From Anaerobutyricum faecale (GTDB taxonomy: Bacteria; Bacillota; Clostridia; Lachnospirales; Lachnospiraceae), in the NCBI GenBank assembly GCA_019119645.1, contig DWWR01000065.1:9951-73950 (forward strand): a stretch of DNA of 64,000 bases, written 5' to 3'. This document shows, piece after piece, positions 35,530 through 44,217 of the stretch. Each line of letters starts with the position of its first letter. Position 1 is the stretch's first letter. The position numbers and the translations under genes were made by a program. Under the pieces are notes generated by a model that was given only the letters and a program-made list of their open reading frames with translations, was not told where the DNA came from and did no database searches.

Positions 35530-36707
35530 ATTAATTCCGGCACACCTCCTAATCTTCCATTAATCCATAATCTTGACAGAGGCTGTCCTTCGTTGATCAA
35601 CTCCTGGGAAACTTTTATTCTTTTAATCTGTGCATAACCATTCTTATCTCTCTCCACAGAAAATAATCGAATATCATCATTGGAAATATCTAATCCATCC
35701 AGCACCAGCGGGTTATGGGTCGTTAAAAAAACATATTTGTCATTCTCTATAATTTGCTGACAAAACACTTGAATCATTTTTTTTGCCAGTCTTGGATTCA
35801 GCGCATGATCAAAACTGTCGACTGCAAATATTGTCGGACATTTCGGATGCATGGCAAGACACAGCATAAACAGAACATACAACGCTCCCTCACTGGCATC
35901 GTATCCCGTAAACTGAGCTGTTTCTTTCATAAATTTATCTTTAAATTCTATGATTTGCCTTGTAGTCGGTACATTAGGATTAATATTCCTTTTTTTAGGA
36001 ACATCTATTGAAATGTCCGACGCCCAGTCAATCATTTCCAATACATCTTCCATATACATCGAACCAAAAAACAAGTCCCCTTCCTTTTCCTTAATCATAT
36101 CTTTAAGAGCTTCTGCCAGCCGCCCCCCGTTAAGTCCAACGGGGTCCATTTGATTGGAATCCGGCACTAATCCCCGCAGCGTCATTGTGTTGGGCTGAAA
36201 AATTCCGTAATTCGAAAATCTATGGGCAATTTCTCTTCCTTTTTCCAATTCAACATTTTCATCAATCAAAAAAAATCCTATATAATTGTTACTGTACTTA
36301 CGTGACGCATTGCTTCTTCCCCATTTTTTCTCATTTCCCTGCCAAAAGGCTTCCGAATGGTATTTCCAATAATCTGTGTCCTTCGGCGCCGTTAAATGCA
36401 CGTCGTATTTAAAAGGAGGTTCTTTTTCTTCTTCCCATTCCAATGTCAGATCAATCGTTAATCTCGTTTTTTCTATACTCCTGAAAGCAGATTTAAATAA
36501 AGATGAAGCGCTCAATCTCACTCCTTTTCTTTGAAGGCTATTTGCATCCACCCGATCTGTCATGGCAGCGCTCAACAATCCAATTGCTTCGAGAATTGTT
36601 GTTTTCCCCGCTCCATTAGCTCCAATAAAAACATTCACTTTTCCAGGCTCAAAAGATGTATTATATAAACATTTAAAGTTTCCAAAAGAAATTTTTCTTA
36701 AATTCAT
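35526..36707 (-). CDS. AAA ATPase (OLD/AAA_21-like), partner of TOPRIM-like protein
   Basis: A 393-residue ABC-like AAA ATPase: ISFGNFKCLYNTSFEPGKVNVFIGANGAGKTT with the Walker A lysine at 35, a long variable middle, a degenerate signature YDASEGALYVLFML, Walker B TIFAVDSFDHALNP near 297 (Ser where the catalytic Glu is usual) and VFLTTHNPLVLDGL as switch histidine. This is the layout of OLD, PARIS AriA and related defence ATPases. The start follows GGGGTGGAG. It is AT-rich, suggesting horizontal origin. It is translationally coupled to the TOPRIM-like gene. Confidence 0.8.
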   Translation of the reverse strand: MNLRKISFGNFKCLYNTSFEPGKVNVFIGANGAGKTTILEAIGLLSAAMTDRVDANSLQRKGVRLSASSLFKSAFRSIEKTRLTIDLTLEWEEEKEPPFKYDVHLTAPKDTDYWKYHSEAFWQGNEKKWGRSNASRKYSNNYIGFFLIDENVELEKGREIAHRFSNYGIFQPNTMTLRGLVPDSNQMDPVGLNGGRLAEALKDMIKEKEGDLFFGSMYMEDVLEMIDWASDISIDVPKKRNINPNVPTTRQIIEFKDKFMKETAQFTGYDASEGALYVLFMLCLAMHPKCPTIFAVDSFDHALNPRLAKKMIQVFCQQIIENDKYVFLTTHNPLVLDGLDISNDDIRLFSVERDKNGYAQIKRIKVSQELINEGQPLSRLWINGRLGGVPELI

Positions 36708-36781
36708 TCACTCCACCCCATTTCGAATTCTTTCATCTCTTTCAATTACGATTACAGCAAACTCATCTAAAATCAGTTATC

Positions 36782-36790
36782 AGTATATCA
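36782..36790 (-). promoter_or_regulatory. Extended -10 element for the AAA/TOPRIM pair
   Basis: Minus strand TGATATACT (TG-n-TATACT) about 75 bp upstream of the ATPase start, with a weak -35. Confidence 0.45.
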
Positions 36791-36851
36791 CAGCTCATAA
36801 ATTAAATATAGCCACTTCATTATTTTCTATTCCTATCTAATTTGCAAAAAT

Positions 36852-36884
36852 GTCCCGCAGCATCCACTCGGAAGCTGCGGGAGT
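36852..36884 (-). terminator. Duplicated terminator hairpin
   Basis: TCCCGCAGC / GCTGCGGGA arms, then ACATTTTTG on the minus strand. It corresponds to the hairpin after the large surface-protein gene (37702-37737) and lies just after that gene's remnant. Confidence 0.7.
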
Positions 36885-36895
36885 TATTCAGGTTC

Positions 36896-36975
36896 TTATT
36901 TTATTTTTGCTCTGCCGGCTTTTGTAAATGCTTTGGCTCCTACAGTCTTTGTCTTAAGTTTTGTAGTCTTTATGT
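36896..36975 (-). pseudogene. Remnant of the 3' end of a leucine-rich surface protein gene
   Basis: The frame reads TTKLKTKTVGAKAFTKAG followed directly by RAKIK and stop. This equals the last part of the 2008-residue protein at 37750-43776 with about 37 internal residues deleted. The flanking sequence after the stop (the GTTATTCAGGTTC region and hairpin) also matches. Only about 80 bp survive. It shows that a second surface-protein gene once ended here, beside the AAA/TOPRIM pair. Confidence 0.85.
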
Positions 36976-36993
36976 TCAAATCACGCCAGGCAC

Positions 36994-37022
36994 TTGCTAT
37001 TTTCCCTTTTGTATTATATACT
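36994..37022 (+). promoter_or_regulatory. Promoter and leader hairpin of small paralogue 2
   Basis: TTGCTA, 17 bp, TATACT; hairpin CTGAACG / CGTTCAG at 37036-37067. It is closely similar to 34301-34374. Confidence 0.75.
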
Positions 37023-37093
37023 TGAAGTACCATTACTGAACGGTTTTCATATACAAATAGCGTTCAGACGAGCATCCAAAAGAAGGGATTACT

Positions 37094-37642
37094 ATGTTCG
37101 AAAAAAAGCAGAAAATCATCATCTCTGGAGCCGTCACTGCGGCATCCGGAAAAGATTCTGAAAATATCGCCGGCTGCGATCACCTGTCGGAAGGGGGAGT
37201 AGATACATTGCTTACACATAAAAAGATTATCTATATCACGATAGCTGCTGTCATCTGTATTTTCATATTCAGTGTACTGATACAATTGATTCCTGCCGAC
37301 AATGCATCCCGCACGCATCAACGTGAAAACGACACTCCTTCCCATTTCTTTGGCACATACCAAAGTAATTCTCTCGATGACGCACAATATATTGCTGTGA
37401 TTCCTCCTTCCTCTGATGAAGGAAGATCCGGCAGGTTCCAGTGGTATAATATCAATAATGTGATCTTACAGGAAGGTTTTTATCACATTTATAAAAATGA
37501 TTACATGATCTTTTATATGGATGGACAAAAAAGCGCCGTCATCGTCGACAAAGACGGACATTATTTCCTCTCCGACGGATCTGCCCTACGGGAACTTAGA
37601 AAAATATCCGAAGAAGCAATTGTGTGCCGTCCTGTGAGGTGA
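37094..37642 (+). CDS. Hypothetical single-pass membrane protein, paralogue of 34401-34751
   Basis: Family not recognised. 182 residues: cytoplasmic N-terminus MFEKKQKIIISGAVT, one membrane helix at about 47-67 (IIYITIAAVICIFIFSVLI), then an outside beta-rich domain (GTYQSNSLDDAQYIAVIPPSS, FQWYNINNVILQEGFYHIYKN, VIVDKDGHYFLSDGS). The residues ASGKDSENIAGCDHLSEGGV (about 17-36) are encoded by DNA identical to the 3' end of the paralogue but in another frame. It converges with the large surface-protein gene, about 110 bp away; a shared function is possible but unproven. Confidence 0.7.
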   Translation: MFEKKQKIIISGAVTAASGKDSENIAGCDHLSEGGVDTLLTHKKIIYITIAAVICIFIFSVLIQLIPADNASRTHQRENDTPSHFFGTYQSNSLDDAQYIAVIPPSSDEGRSGRFQWYNINNVILQEGFYHIYKNDYMIFYMDGQKSAVIVDKDGHYFLSDGSALRELRKISEEAIVCRPVR

Positions 37643-37701
37643 TAATAATCATTTTTTTGCATTTCGATTGTCACATCATCTATATATATAAATATTTGTA
37701 C

Positions 37702-37737
37702 AAAACTCCCGCAATTTCCGACCGGAAGCTGCGGGAG
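37702..37737 (-). terminator. Terminator after the leucine-rich surface protein gene
   Basis: CTCCCGCAgcTTCC / GGAAatTGCGGGAG arms with a GGTC loop, then TTTTG on the minus strand, 12 bp after the stop. Confidence 0.8.
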
Positions 37738-37749
37738 TTATTCAGGTTC

Positions 37750-40700
37750 TTATTTTATTTTTGCTCTGCCGGACAAGCCTTTCTTTCTTAAAATCTTCGG
37801 GTAAGTTTTTTTACATTTCTTAGGAACTTTCACCGTCAGTTTACTATAGTTTTTACTTCCGGCTTTTGTAAATGCTTTGGCTCCTACAGTCTTTGTCTTG
37901 AGCTTTGTGGTTTTTATGGTGATCTTTTTCAGTTTCTGACATCCGAAGAACGCTTTCTTTCCTATCTTTGTGACATTTTTTCCAATGACCACAGACGTCA
38001 GTTTTTTATTATTTTTAAATGCATTATTCGCTATGGAAGCCACCTGATAACGAACTCCATCCACCACTACCGTATCCGGAACATTTACTGCCTTTTTATT
38101 TTGATTGACACTTCCGCGGTACTCCACCGTGCGTCCCGGACTGACTACTTTATACGTATCTCCTGTAGATGGATTTCTAATAACCGCGCCGGCGGCCGGA
38201 GCAGCTCCTGATGAAGTCTGCTGTTTACCGTCAGACGTCTGGGGCGATCCGCCCGCTGTATTTCCTGATGAAGAGCCGTTTGTTCCGCCATTCACCTGAT
38301 TACCGGAATCAGATGGACCTGTATTACCTCCCTGCCCTGGATTATTACCCTGTCCGGTATCATCCGTCGGTTTTCCTATGGCAGGTATACGCTCTGTTCT
38401 TTCTGCACCGCAATTCTGACAGGTATACGTCATCACACCGTCCGAATCCGCAGTCGCCTCTTTGGTAACTTCTCCATCATCCCACCGGTGCCCGATGGCA
38501 GGAATGACCGTTCCATCTTCCACTTTCTCACCACATACAGTACAATACACATCTCCCGTATATCCATTTTCCGTACATTTTGCTTCTTTTTCATTTTTGA
38601 TTTCACGTCTACTCTCATCGATATGCTTGCAGATTATGGAAATGGAAATGTACTTCTCCGCTTTATTGTAAGCGGCTGTTTCGGAAGCAGTCACAACAAT
38701 ATTCGTCTTACCGATTCCAACAATGGTCACCTCACCGTCTCCTGATACTGTTACTACATTTTCATCTTCGGAACGATAGCTGAGACTGCCGTCTCCCTGC
38801 GTCAGCTGTGCATCCAGGATAAAGTTTTCATCTCCGTACGTTTTCTCGTAGGAATCTGTTCCCGAAATAACCTGCGGCAATTTCTGCGTTCCATCTGCTG
38901 TTATGCTGCCGACTTTGAATCCCCATGCAGTTCCTGCATCATCAGAAACAAGCTGGAGCTTCACAGTATCTCCCGGCACATGGACAGTCTGCCCTGCCAG
39001 CTCTGTTCCGGTATATTGACCGATCTCTTCACCTGCGGCATTGAAAATGTGCAGATAATCAAACTGGTCTTCCAATTCCGTCTGTGCATCAAATGTTACA
39101 CTTAAGCCATCTGCTCCATTCAGTGTATATACCCAGAAATCCGAGCAGTTATTCGCATACGGATGCGTACTTTCCATCTCAGAAACATCTGCTGCCACAT
39201 GGGCGGTGTTTTTGACGGTCACAGAACAGGTACTGCTCACTCCGCTGCCATCCTGCGCCTCCACAGTGATAGTAGCATTTCCTTTCTTCAATGCAGTAAC
39301 CAGTCCGTTTTCATCCACAGATGCAATCTTTTCATCGGAAGAACTCCACCGCACACTCTTATCCGCCGCATCAGACGGTGATACTCTTGCCGTCAGCTGA
39401 TAAGTATCCAGTGCGTCCATTTTCAACGATTTTTTATCTAAAGATATCGATGTGACTGGCTGCACCACCGTCACGCTGCAGCTGTCAGAAACGCTGCCCA
39501 CCTGCACTTTCACTGTCACTTCACCGACAGACTTTGCACTGATTTGTCCGCTGTCATCCACAGTCACCACATCTGAATCGGATGATTTCCACGTAACTTC
39601 GTCTGTAAAATCAGCCGGGGTCACAGCCATGACCAGCTTTCCTTGCTCACCCTTGTTCAGTTTCAACTCTGACTGGCTCAGAGCAACTTTCTCTGCGTTG
39701 ACCTCCTTATTCACAAACTTCATACCCTGCTCATTGGCAAAGGTCTCCGCATAAGTTCCCGCCACGCCGTATACCGTCATCTTTGACGGATAGCTGAAGG
39801 CTGTGGCATCAATGCTCGTTGTGGCACGTGGAATCGTAATCTCCGTCAAAGCCACGCAGTTTTTAAATGCATTAGCTCCCACTGTGGCTGTTCGATATGG
39901 AAGGACAATGGATTGCAGCACATCGCAGTGTTCAAAGGCCGAAGACGGAATGGATGTGATTCCTGTTCCCAGAGTAACATCGGTAAGGGCGTCGCAGTCG
40001 TAGAAGATGCTGGAACCGATGGATGTTACAGAATCAGGGATGGTGATTGCGGCGAGAGAATCGCAGTTGTAGAAGGCTGAATTTCCTATGGTTTCTACTG
40101 AATCCGGTAGGGAAATTTCCTTTAATGCGTCGCAGTTTTTAAATGCATTATCATTAATTACTGTCACACTCTTTCCAATAATAATTTCATTTAAAATTCT
40201 ACATTCTGAAAAAGCTGATTGTCCAATAGAAGTAACTGAATCACCAATATCTACGGTTTTTAATGCACTACAATTGCTAAAAGCACCTGCTTTTATTGTT
40301 GTAATATTTTTAGTACAATCAAAATTTTCTAACGACTCACAGCCTTGAAAAGCGTTCTCCCCAATAGCCTTTACTACATCTGTCATATTAAATTTTTTCA
40401 ACGATATACATTCAGAAAATGTTGATTTTGGAATTTCAGATAATGTATTATTCCAATTAACTTCTTCTAAATTACCGCAGTTCGCAAATACATATTCTCC
40501 CAGATTTGTAATATTATCTTTCAATTGGAATATTGCAAGGCCTGTACTTTGAAATGCATAACTCTCTATACTTGTTACTGTATCTGGCACACTCACTTTT
40601 TTCAAGTTAGTTGCTCCTTGAAATGCATACGCAGGTATATTTTTCATTCCCTCTTCAAACTCTGCTTCCTGTACTTGACTTCCATCAAATGAGCCTGTAT

Positions 40701-43700
40701 TTCCTGCCACATTATAGTGCATTTCCGTTACACTTTTTGGAATTATGACCTCACTGACACTTGTATTTCCTTGCAGTATTCGCGCTCCAATAGTTGTCAG
40801 ATTCTCTGGCAATTCCAATTCTGCTAATGCCGTACCTGCAAATGCATAATTTCCTATACTTGTTACCGTATCTGGAATGAGCACTTCTGCCAAGTTTGTA
40901 GCTCCCTGAAATGCATATGACGGTATTCTAGTTATTCCTTTTTCAAACTCTGCTTTCTGCACTTGACTTCCATCAAATGAGCCTGTATTTCCTGCCACAT
41001 TATAGTACATTTCCGTCACACCTTTTGGAATTATAACCTTACTGACCCCCTTATTTCCTTGCAATATTCGCGCTCCAATAGTTGTCAGATTCTCTGGCAA
41101 TTCCAATTTTGTTAATGCCGTATCTGCAAATGCATAATACTCTATACTTGTTACCGTATCTGGTATATCCATTTCTGCTAGACTTATAGCTCCTGCAAAT
41201 GCATTATCTCCTATACTTGTTACTGTATCTGGTATACTTACTTCCGTCAAACTTGTGGCTCCCTGAAATGCATATGATGGTATCCGAGTAATTCCATCTT
41301 CAAACACTGCTTTCTGTACGTAGCTTTCATCAAATGGCCCTTTATATCCTGCTACAACATTACCCATTTCCGTCACACTTTTCGGAATTATGATCTCAGT
41401 GACTCCTGTGTTTCCTTGTAGTATCCTTGCCCCGATAGTCGTCAGATTTTTAGGTAATATCAATTCAGTTAAAGCTGTATTCGCAAATGCATAATACTCT
41501 ATACTTGTTACCGTATCTGGTATATCCACTTCTGTTAGACTTGTAGCTCCTTCAAATGCATTATCTCCTATACTTGTTACTGTATCTGGTATACTTACTT
41601 CCGTCAAACTTGTGGCTCCCTGAAATGCATATGATGGTATCCGAGTAATTCCATCTTCAAACACTGCTTTCTGTATGTGGCTTTCATCAAATGGCCCTTT
41701 ATATCCTGCTACAACATTACCCATTTCCGTCACACTTTTCGGAATTATGATCTCAGTGACTCCCGTGTTTCCTTGTAATATCCGCGCTCCAATGGATTCA
41801 ATTTTCTGAGGTAAGTCTAACTCCTGCAGGCTTGTCCTCGCAAATGCATAATAACCTATCCTCGTCACCGTATCCGGAATCACCACGGAATACAACTCAC
41901 CTCTGTTCTCAAAAGCTCTGTTTCCTATCGCCACCACTGTATGTCCATCAATCTCCGATGGTATTACTAACGCTGACGCATACCCGGTGTAACCGGTGAT
42001 CGTCGCGTTGCCGTCGTCGTCAGTAGTATAGGTGAAGACCGGAACGAGAGTTCCGCTATCGTCCAGGCCGTAGCCGTCCCAGGCGCTTCCGTAGCGGGAA
42101 TTCCATCTGGTGAAGTAGCCGTTGGCATATTCCCAGTTTCTGGTACATGTATAAGTCAGTTTCCCATCCTCGAAGTGGTAGACCACTCGTACAGGACTGT
42201 TCTGCAGATTGTAGATATCGTAGGACTGACTGAACGTTTTCTTCGTAAAACCGAAGTCCAGTCCTGCATTTGCACCAACAGAAGCGTACATCCACGAGGA
42301 GACAGTCATACAGGTATTTGGCGTTTTTCCGTCGTTGAAAGTTTTGGATAGCATTTGCGTTTTTGCGCCCATTTTTGCATACAGGTTTCCGCTGACTACC
42401 GGAAGTTTGGTAAGACCTACAGATGCGGTGACTCCGGCGGATAATTCTGTCCGGGATTGGATGGTAAAGCTCTTTTTCTGGAAGTTTTTCACCAGGCGGA
42501 ATCCTCCGCTATTGGAGTATTGAATTCCGGTTCGAAATCCAGTGGTGTAGGATAACGTCACTTCTCCGCTCACGCTGTAATCGACGGATACTTTAATAAC
42601 ACCAACATAAGCCACAGGGATATTAACGAGATCTATCGATCCATTTCCCATGGAACCGGTGGACACTGTGCCAGTGAAAGTGGCATCTCCATTGGCTTTT
42701 ACGTAAGCTTCCCCGTCCGCTATGCTCACCTTATAATCTACAGATACCTCAGACAACGTACAGGTTATGGTAAAGGAAGCGCCAGAACTTAATTTAATGG
42801 TTTTGGAAGCTTTTATTGCGTCGATATTTTTTGTTCCTGCGATGCGGGCGCTTTTGTACATTTTCCCGTCTTCGTAGGCCTGTGCTTCTGTACCTCCTTC
42901 GATGTAGATGATCTCTGTGTCTCCGATGGCTTCCGCTTCTGACAAATCGCCCTCTTCAGTTCCCTGCGCATCCACGTCTTCTACAGCTTCGCTGAAATCC
43001 GCTTCCTGTGTGACGATGACTGTATCCGCTCCGCTGACAGTAACTTCCTTCGCTGTATATACCTGCGCTGTTCCGTCCACATAGACAGCAAATGTATCTC
43101 CCTGAGCGATTGACACCGGACAATCAGCGATTATCACATTTTCCTGCTCATCGATGACGACCGCTGTCCCTTCCGGGACTACGATCACATTTTCTGCAAA
43201 TGTATACTTGTTATCATAATCTGTGTCAATTACTGTGGAATCCTGCACATTCTGCACATCCGTTTCCATAGTCTTAACTTCTTCCCCGGTCACAGCTTTG
43301 TCCGGAACAAAATTGCCGTTTTCCAGAGCAAACCAGCCGCGATTGATCGCGATCTGCGCGTCTTCCTGCCAGGTTACTTCGTCAGCATCACCATATGTAT
43401 AAGTCGTGTCATCTAACTTGTAACCAAGACAATAATTCAGCGTGTGCGCCGCAAATTCTCTCGTGGTCACGGCATCCGGCTCCACATTTTCTCCCGCTTC
43501 AATATCAATGATACCGAACTCCGCAGCCATCATAATATCTTTATAGTAAGCATGATCCGGCGTAACATCGGTAAAATAATCATCGGGCATGTTGTCCTCT
43601 TCCACAGTGATATCAAACATCACTGTCAGATTATGCAGCCACTGGGCGCGGGTCAAATTTCCATTGCCGTAAATGACGCCTGCTTCTTCGGTATTTTCCG

Positions 43701-43776
43701 CCATGACATTTTCATGCGGTACTAAAAACAGCAGCAGAGCGAACATTACTACCCATAAAAAATATTTTCTTTTCAT
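37750..43776 (-). CDS. Large secreted leucine-rich-repeat (BspA-like) surface protein
   Basis: 2008 residues. Signal peptide 1-26 (MKRKYFLWVVMFALLLFLVP). S-layer-homology-like segments at about 35-175 (LTRAQWLHNLTVMFD, FTDVTPDHAYYKDI, TREFAAHTLNYCLG) probably hold it to the wall. A beta-rich part follows to about 600. LRR_5/BspA-type repeats at about 605-1340 have units like VTSIGDNAFAGATSLTEVDIPDT. Two Ig-like BIG_2 domains are at about 1358-1527, a CUB-like domain to about 1625, a Cys-pair region (CTVCGEKVEDG, CQNCGAE) near 1740-1785, a Gly/Asn/Ser linker, and a basic C-terminal LRR-like end. No LPXTG. Probably an adhesin or host/mucus-binding protein; the ligand is unknown. Confidence 0.9.
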   Translation of the reverse strand: MKRKYFLWVVMFALLLFLVPHENVMAENTEEAGVIYGNGNLTRAQWLHNLTVMFDITVEEDNMPDDYFTDVTPDHAYYKDIMMAAEFGIIDIEAGENVEPDAVTTREFAAHTLNYCLGYKLDDTTYTYGDADEVTWQEDAQIAINRGWFALENGNFVPDKAVTGEEVKTMETDVQNVQDSTVIDTDYDNKYTFAENVIVVPEGTAVVIDEQENVIIADCPVSIAQGDTFAVYVDGTAQVYTAKEVTVSGADTVIVTQEADFSEAVEDVDAQGTEEGDLSEAEAIGDTEIIYIEGGTEAQAYEDGKMYKSARIAGTKNIDAIKASKTIKLSSGASFTITCTLSEVSVDYKVSIADGEAYVKANGDATFTGTVSTGSMGNGSIDLVNIPVAYVGVIKVSVDYSVSGEVTLSYTTGFRTGIQYSNSGGFRLVKNFQKKSFTIQSRTELSAGVTASVGLTKLPVVSGNLYAKMGAKTQMLSKTFNDGKTPNTCMTVSSWMYASVGANAGLDFGFTKKTFSQSYDIYNLQNSPVRVVYHFEDGKLTYTCTRNWEYANGYFTRWNSRYGSAWDGYGLDDSGTLVPVFTYTTDDDGNATITGYTGYASALVIPSEIDGHTVVAIGNRAFENRGELYSVVIPDTVTRIGYYAFARTSLQELDLPQKIESIGARILQGNTGVTEIIIPKSVTEMGNVVAGYKGPFDESHIQKAVFEDGITRIPSYAFQGATSLTEVSIPDTVTSIGDNAFEGATSLTEVDIPDTVTSIEYYAFANTALTELILPKNLTTIGARILQGNTGVTEIIIPKSVTEMGNVVAGYKGPFDESYVQKAVFEDGITRIPSYAFQGATSLTEVSIPDTVTSIGDNAFAGAISLAEMDIPDTVTSIEYYAFADTALTKLELPENLTTIGARILQGNKGVSKVIIPKGVTEMYYNVAGNTGSFDGSQVQKAEFEKGITRIPSYAFQGATNLAEVLIPDTVTSIGNYAFAGTALAELELPENLTTIGARILQGNTSVSEVIIPKSVTEMHYNVAGNTGSFDGSQVQEAEFEEGMKNIPAYAFQGATNLKKVSVPDTVTSIESYAFQSTGLAIFQLKDNITNLGEYVFANCGNLEEVNWNNTLSEIPKSTFSECISLKKFNMTDVVKAIGENAFQGCESLENFDCTKNITTIKAGAFSNCSALKTVDIGDSVTSIGQSAFSECRILNEIIIGKSVTVINDNAFKNCDALKEISLPDSVETIGNSAFYNCDSLAAITIPDSVTSIGSSIFYDCDALTDVTLGTGITSIPSSAFEHCDVLQSIVLPYRTATVGANAFKNCVALTEITIPRATTSIDATAFSYPSKMTVYGVAGTYAETFANEQGMKFVNKEVNAEKVALSQSELKLNKGEQGKLVMAVTPADFTDEVTWKSSDSDVVTVDDSGQISAKSVGEVTVKVQVGSVSDSCSVTVVQPVTSISLDKKSLKMDALDTYQLTARVSPSDAADKSVRWSSSDEKIASVDENGLVTALKKGNATITVEAQDGSGVSSTCSVTVKNTAHVAADVSEMESTHPYANNCSDFWVYTLNGADGLSVTFDAQTELEDQFDYLHIFNAAGEEIGQYTGTELAGQTVHVPGDTVKLQLVSDDAGTAWGFKVGSITADGTQKLPQVISGTDSYEKTYGDENFILDAQLTQGDGSLSYRSEDENVVTVSGDGEVTIVGIGKTNIVVTASETAAYNKAEKYISISIICKHIDESRREIKNEKEAKCTENGYTGDVYCTVCGEKVEDGTVIPAIGHRWDDGEVTKEATADSDGVMTYTCQNCGAERTERIPAIGKPTDDTGQGNNPGQGGNTGPSDSGNQVNGGTNGSSSGNTAGGSPQTSDGKQQTSSGAAPAAGAVIRNPSTGDTYKVVSPGRTVEYRGSVNQNKKAVNVPDTVVVDGVRYQVASIANNAFKNNKKLTSVVIGKNVTKIGKKAFFGCQKLKKITIKTTKLKTKTVGAKAFTKAGSKNYSKLTVKVPKKCKKTYPKILRKKGLSGRAKIK
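40570..41930 (-). repeat. 357-bp tandem super-repeats inside the surface protein gene
   Basis: Near-identical DNA recurs at 357-bp spacing (119 codons), for example around 40929, 41286 and 41643; the next copy leftward is 288 bp away, shorter by one 69-bp (23-residue) leucine-rich unit. Some neighbouring copies differ at only a few bases, pointing to recent duplication. Confidence 0.85.
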
Positions 43777-43936
43777 ATCTTTTTCTCCTATTTTGTTATG
43801 TTATTTCACTGCAAATGTCATATCATTTTTCTTTTTTCTCATTCACCTCCCTACGATTCACCGTTATTCGATTCTATGCATTTCCTGTCCACATCTCCCC
43901 TTTTTGTATCAATTTTTGCTTTTGGCTTATAGATTT

Positions 43937-43964
43937 ATTATAATTTTTTCTCAATTTATATCAA
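43937..43964 (-). promoter_or_regulatory. Promoter of the surface protein gene
   Basis: Minus strand TTGATA, 16 bp, TATAAT, about 160 bp upstream of the start. Nothing further was recognised at 43977-44141. Confidence 0.65.
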
Positions 43965-44141
43965 TTCGGTCTGCATAATCACCGGATTTTATGTAAGAAT
44001 TTGCACATTTGTGTACTTTTAGATTGTCTGGCCGATTATATTTGTTTAAAGAATTAAAAGAAACCAGCATTATAGAGCGGCTCAGATAGACAAAGGTATG
44101 AGAAGATGTTGCTGTAGAACGCTAAATTATAATTTAAAATT

Positions 44142-44197
44142 ACCACTCCGCTGATATTCCAAAGTCCTGCTATTCCAAAGTCCCGGAGTGGTTTTTC
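44142..44197 (-). terminator. Hairpin downstream of the beta-galactosidase gene
   Basis: ACCACTCCG / CGGAGTGGT arms, with a loop holding two copies of TATTCCAAAGTCC. The plus-strand side ends in TTTTT, while the minus side reads AATTTTAAATT. It is probably the end of the PTS/beta-galactosidase operon. Confidence 0.6.
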
Positions 44198-44217
44198 TGT
44201 ATCTTCACAATATTCTT

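Noticed and set aside
38350..38650. The Cys-pair region of the surface protein as a zinc-finger enzyme domain.
   Set aside because: The CxxC pairs resemble the short 'CTVCGE...GHxW' modules frequent in clostridial surface proteins, not a catalytic domain.
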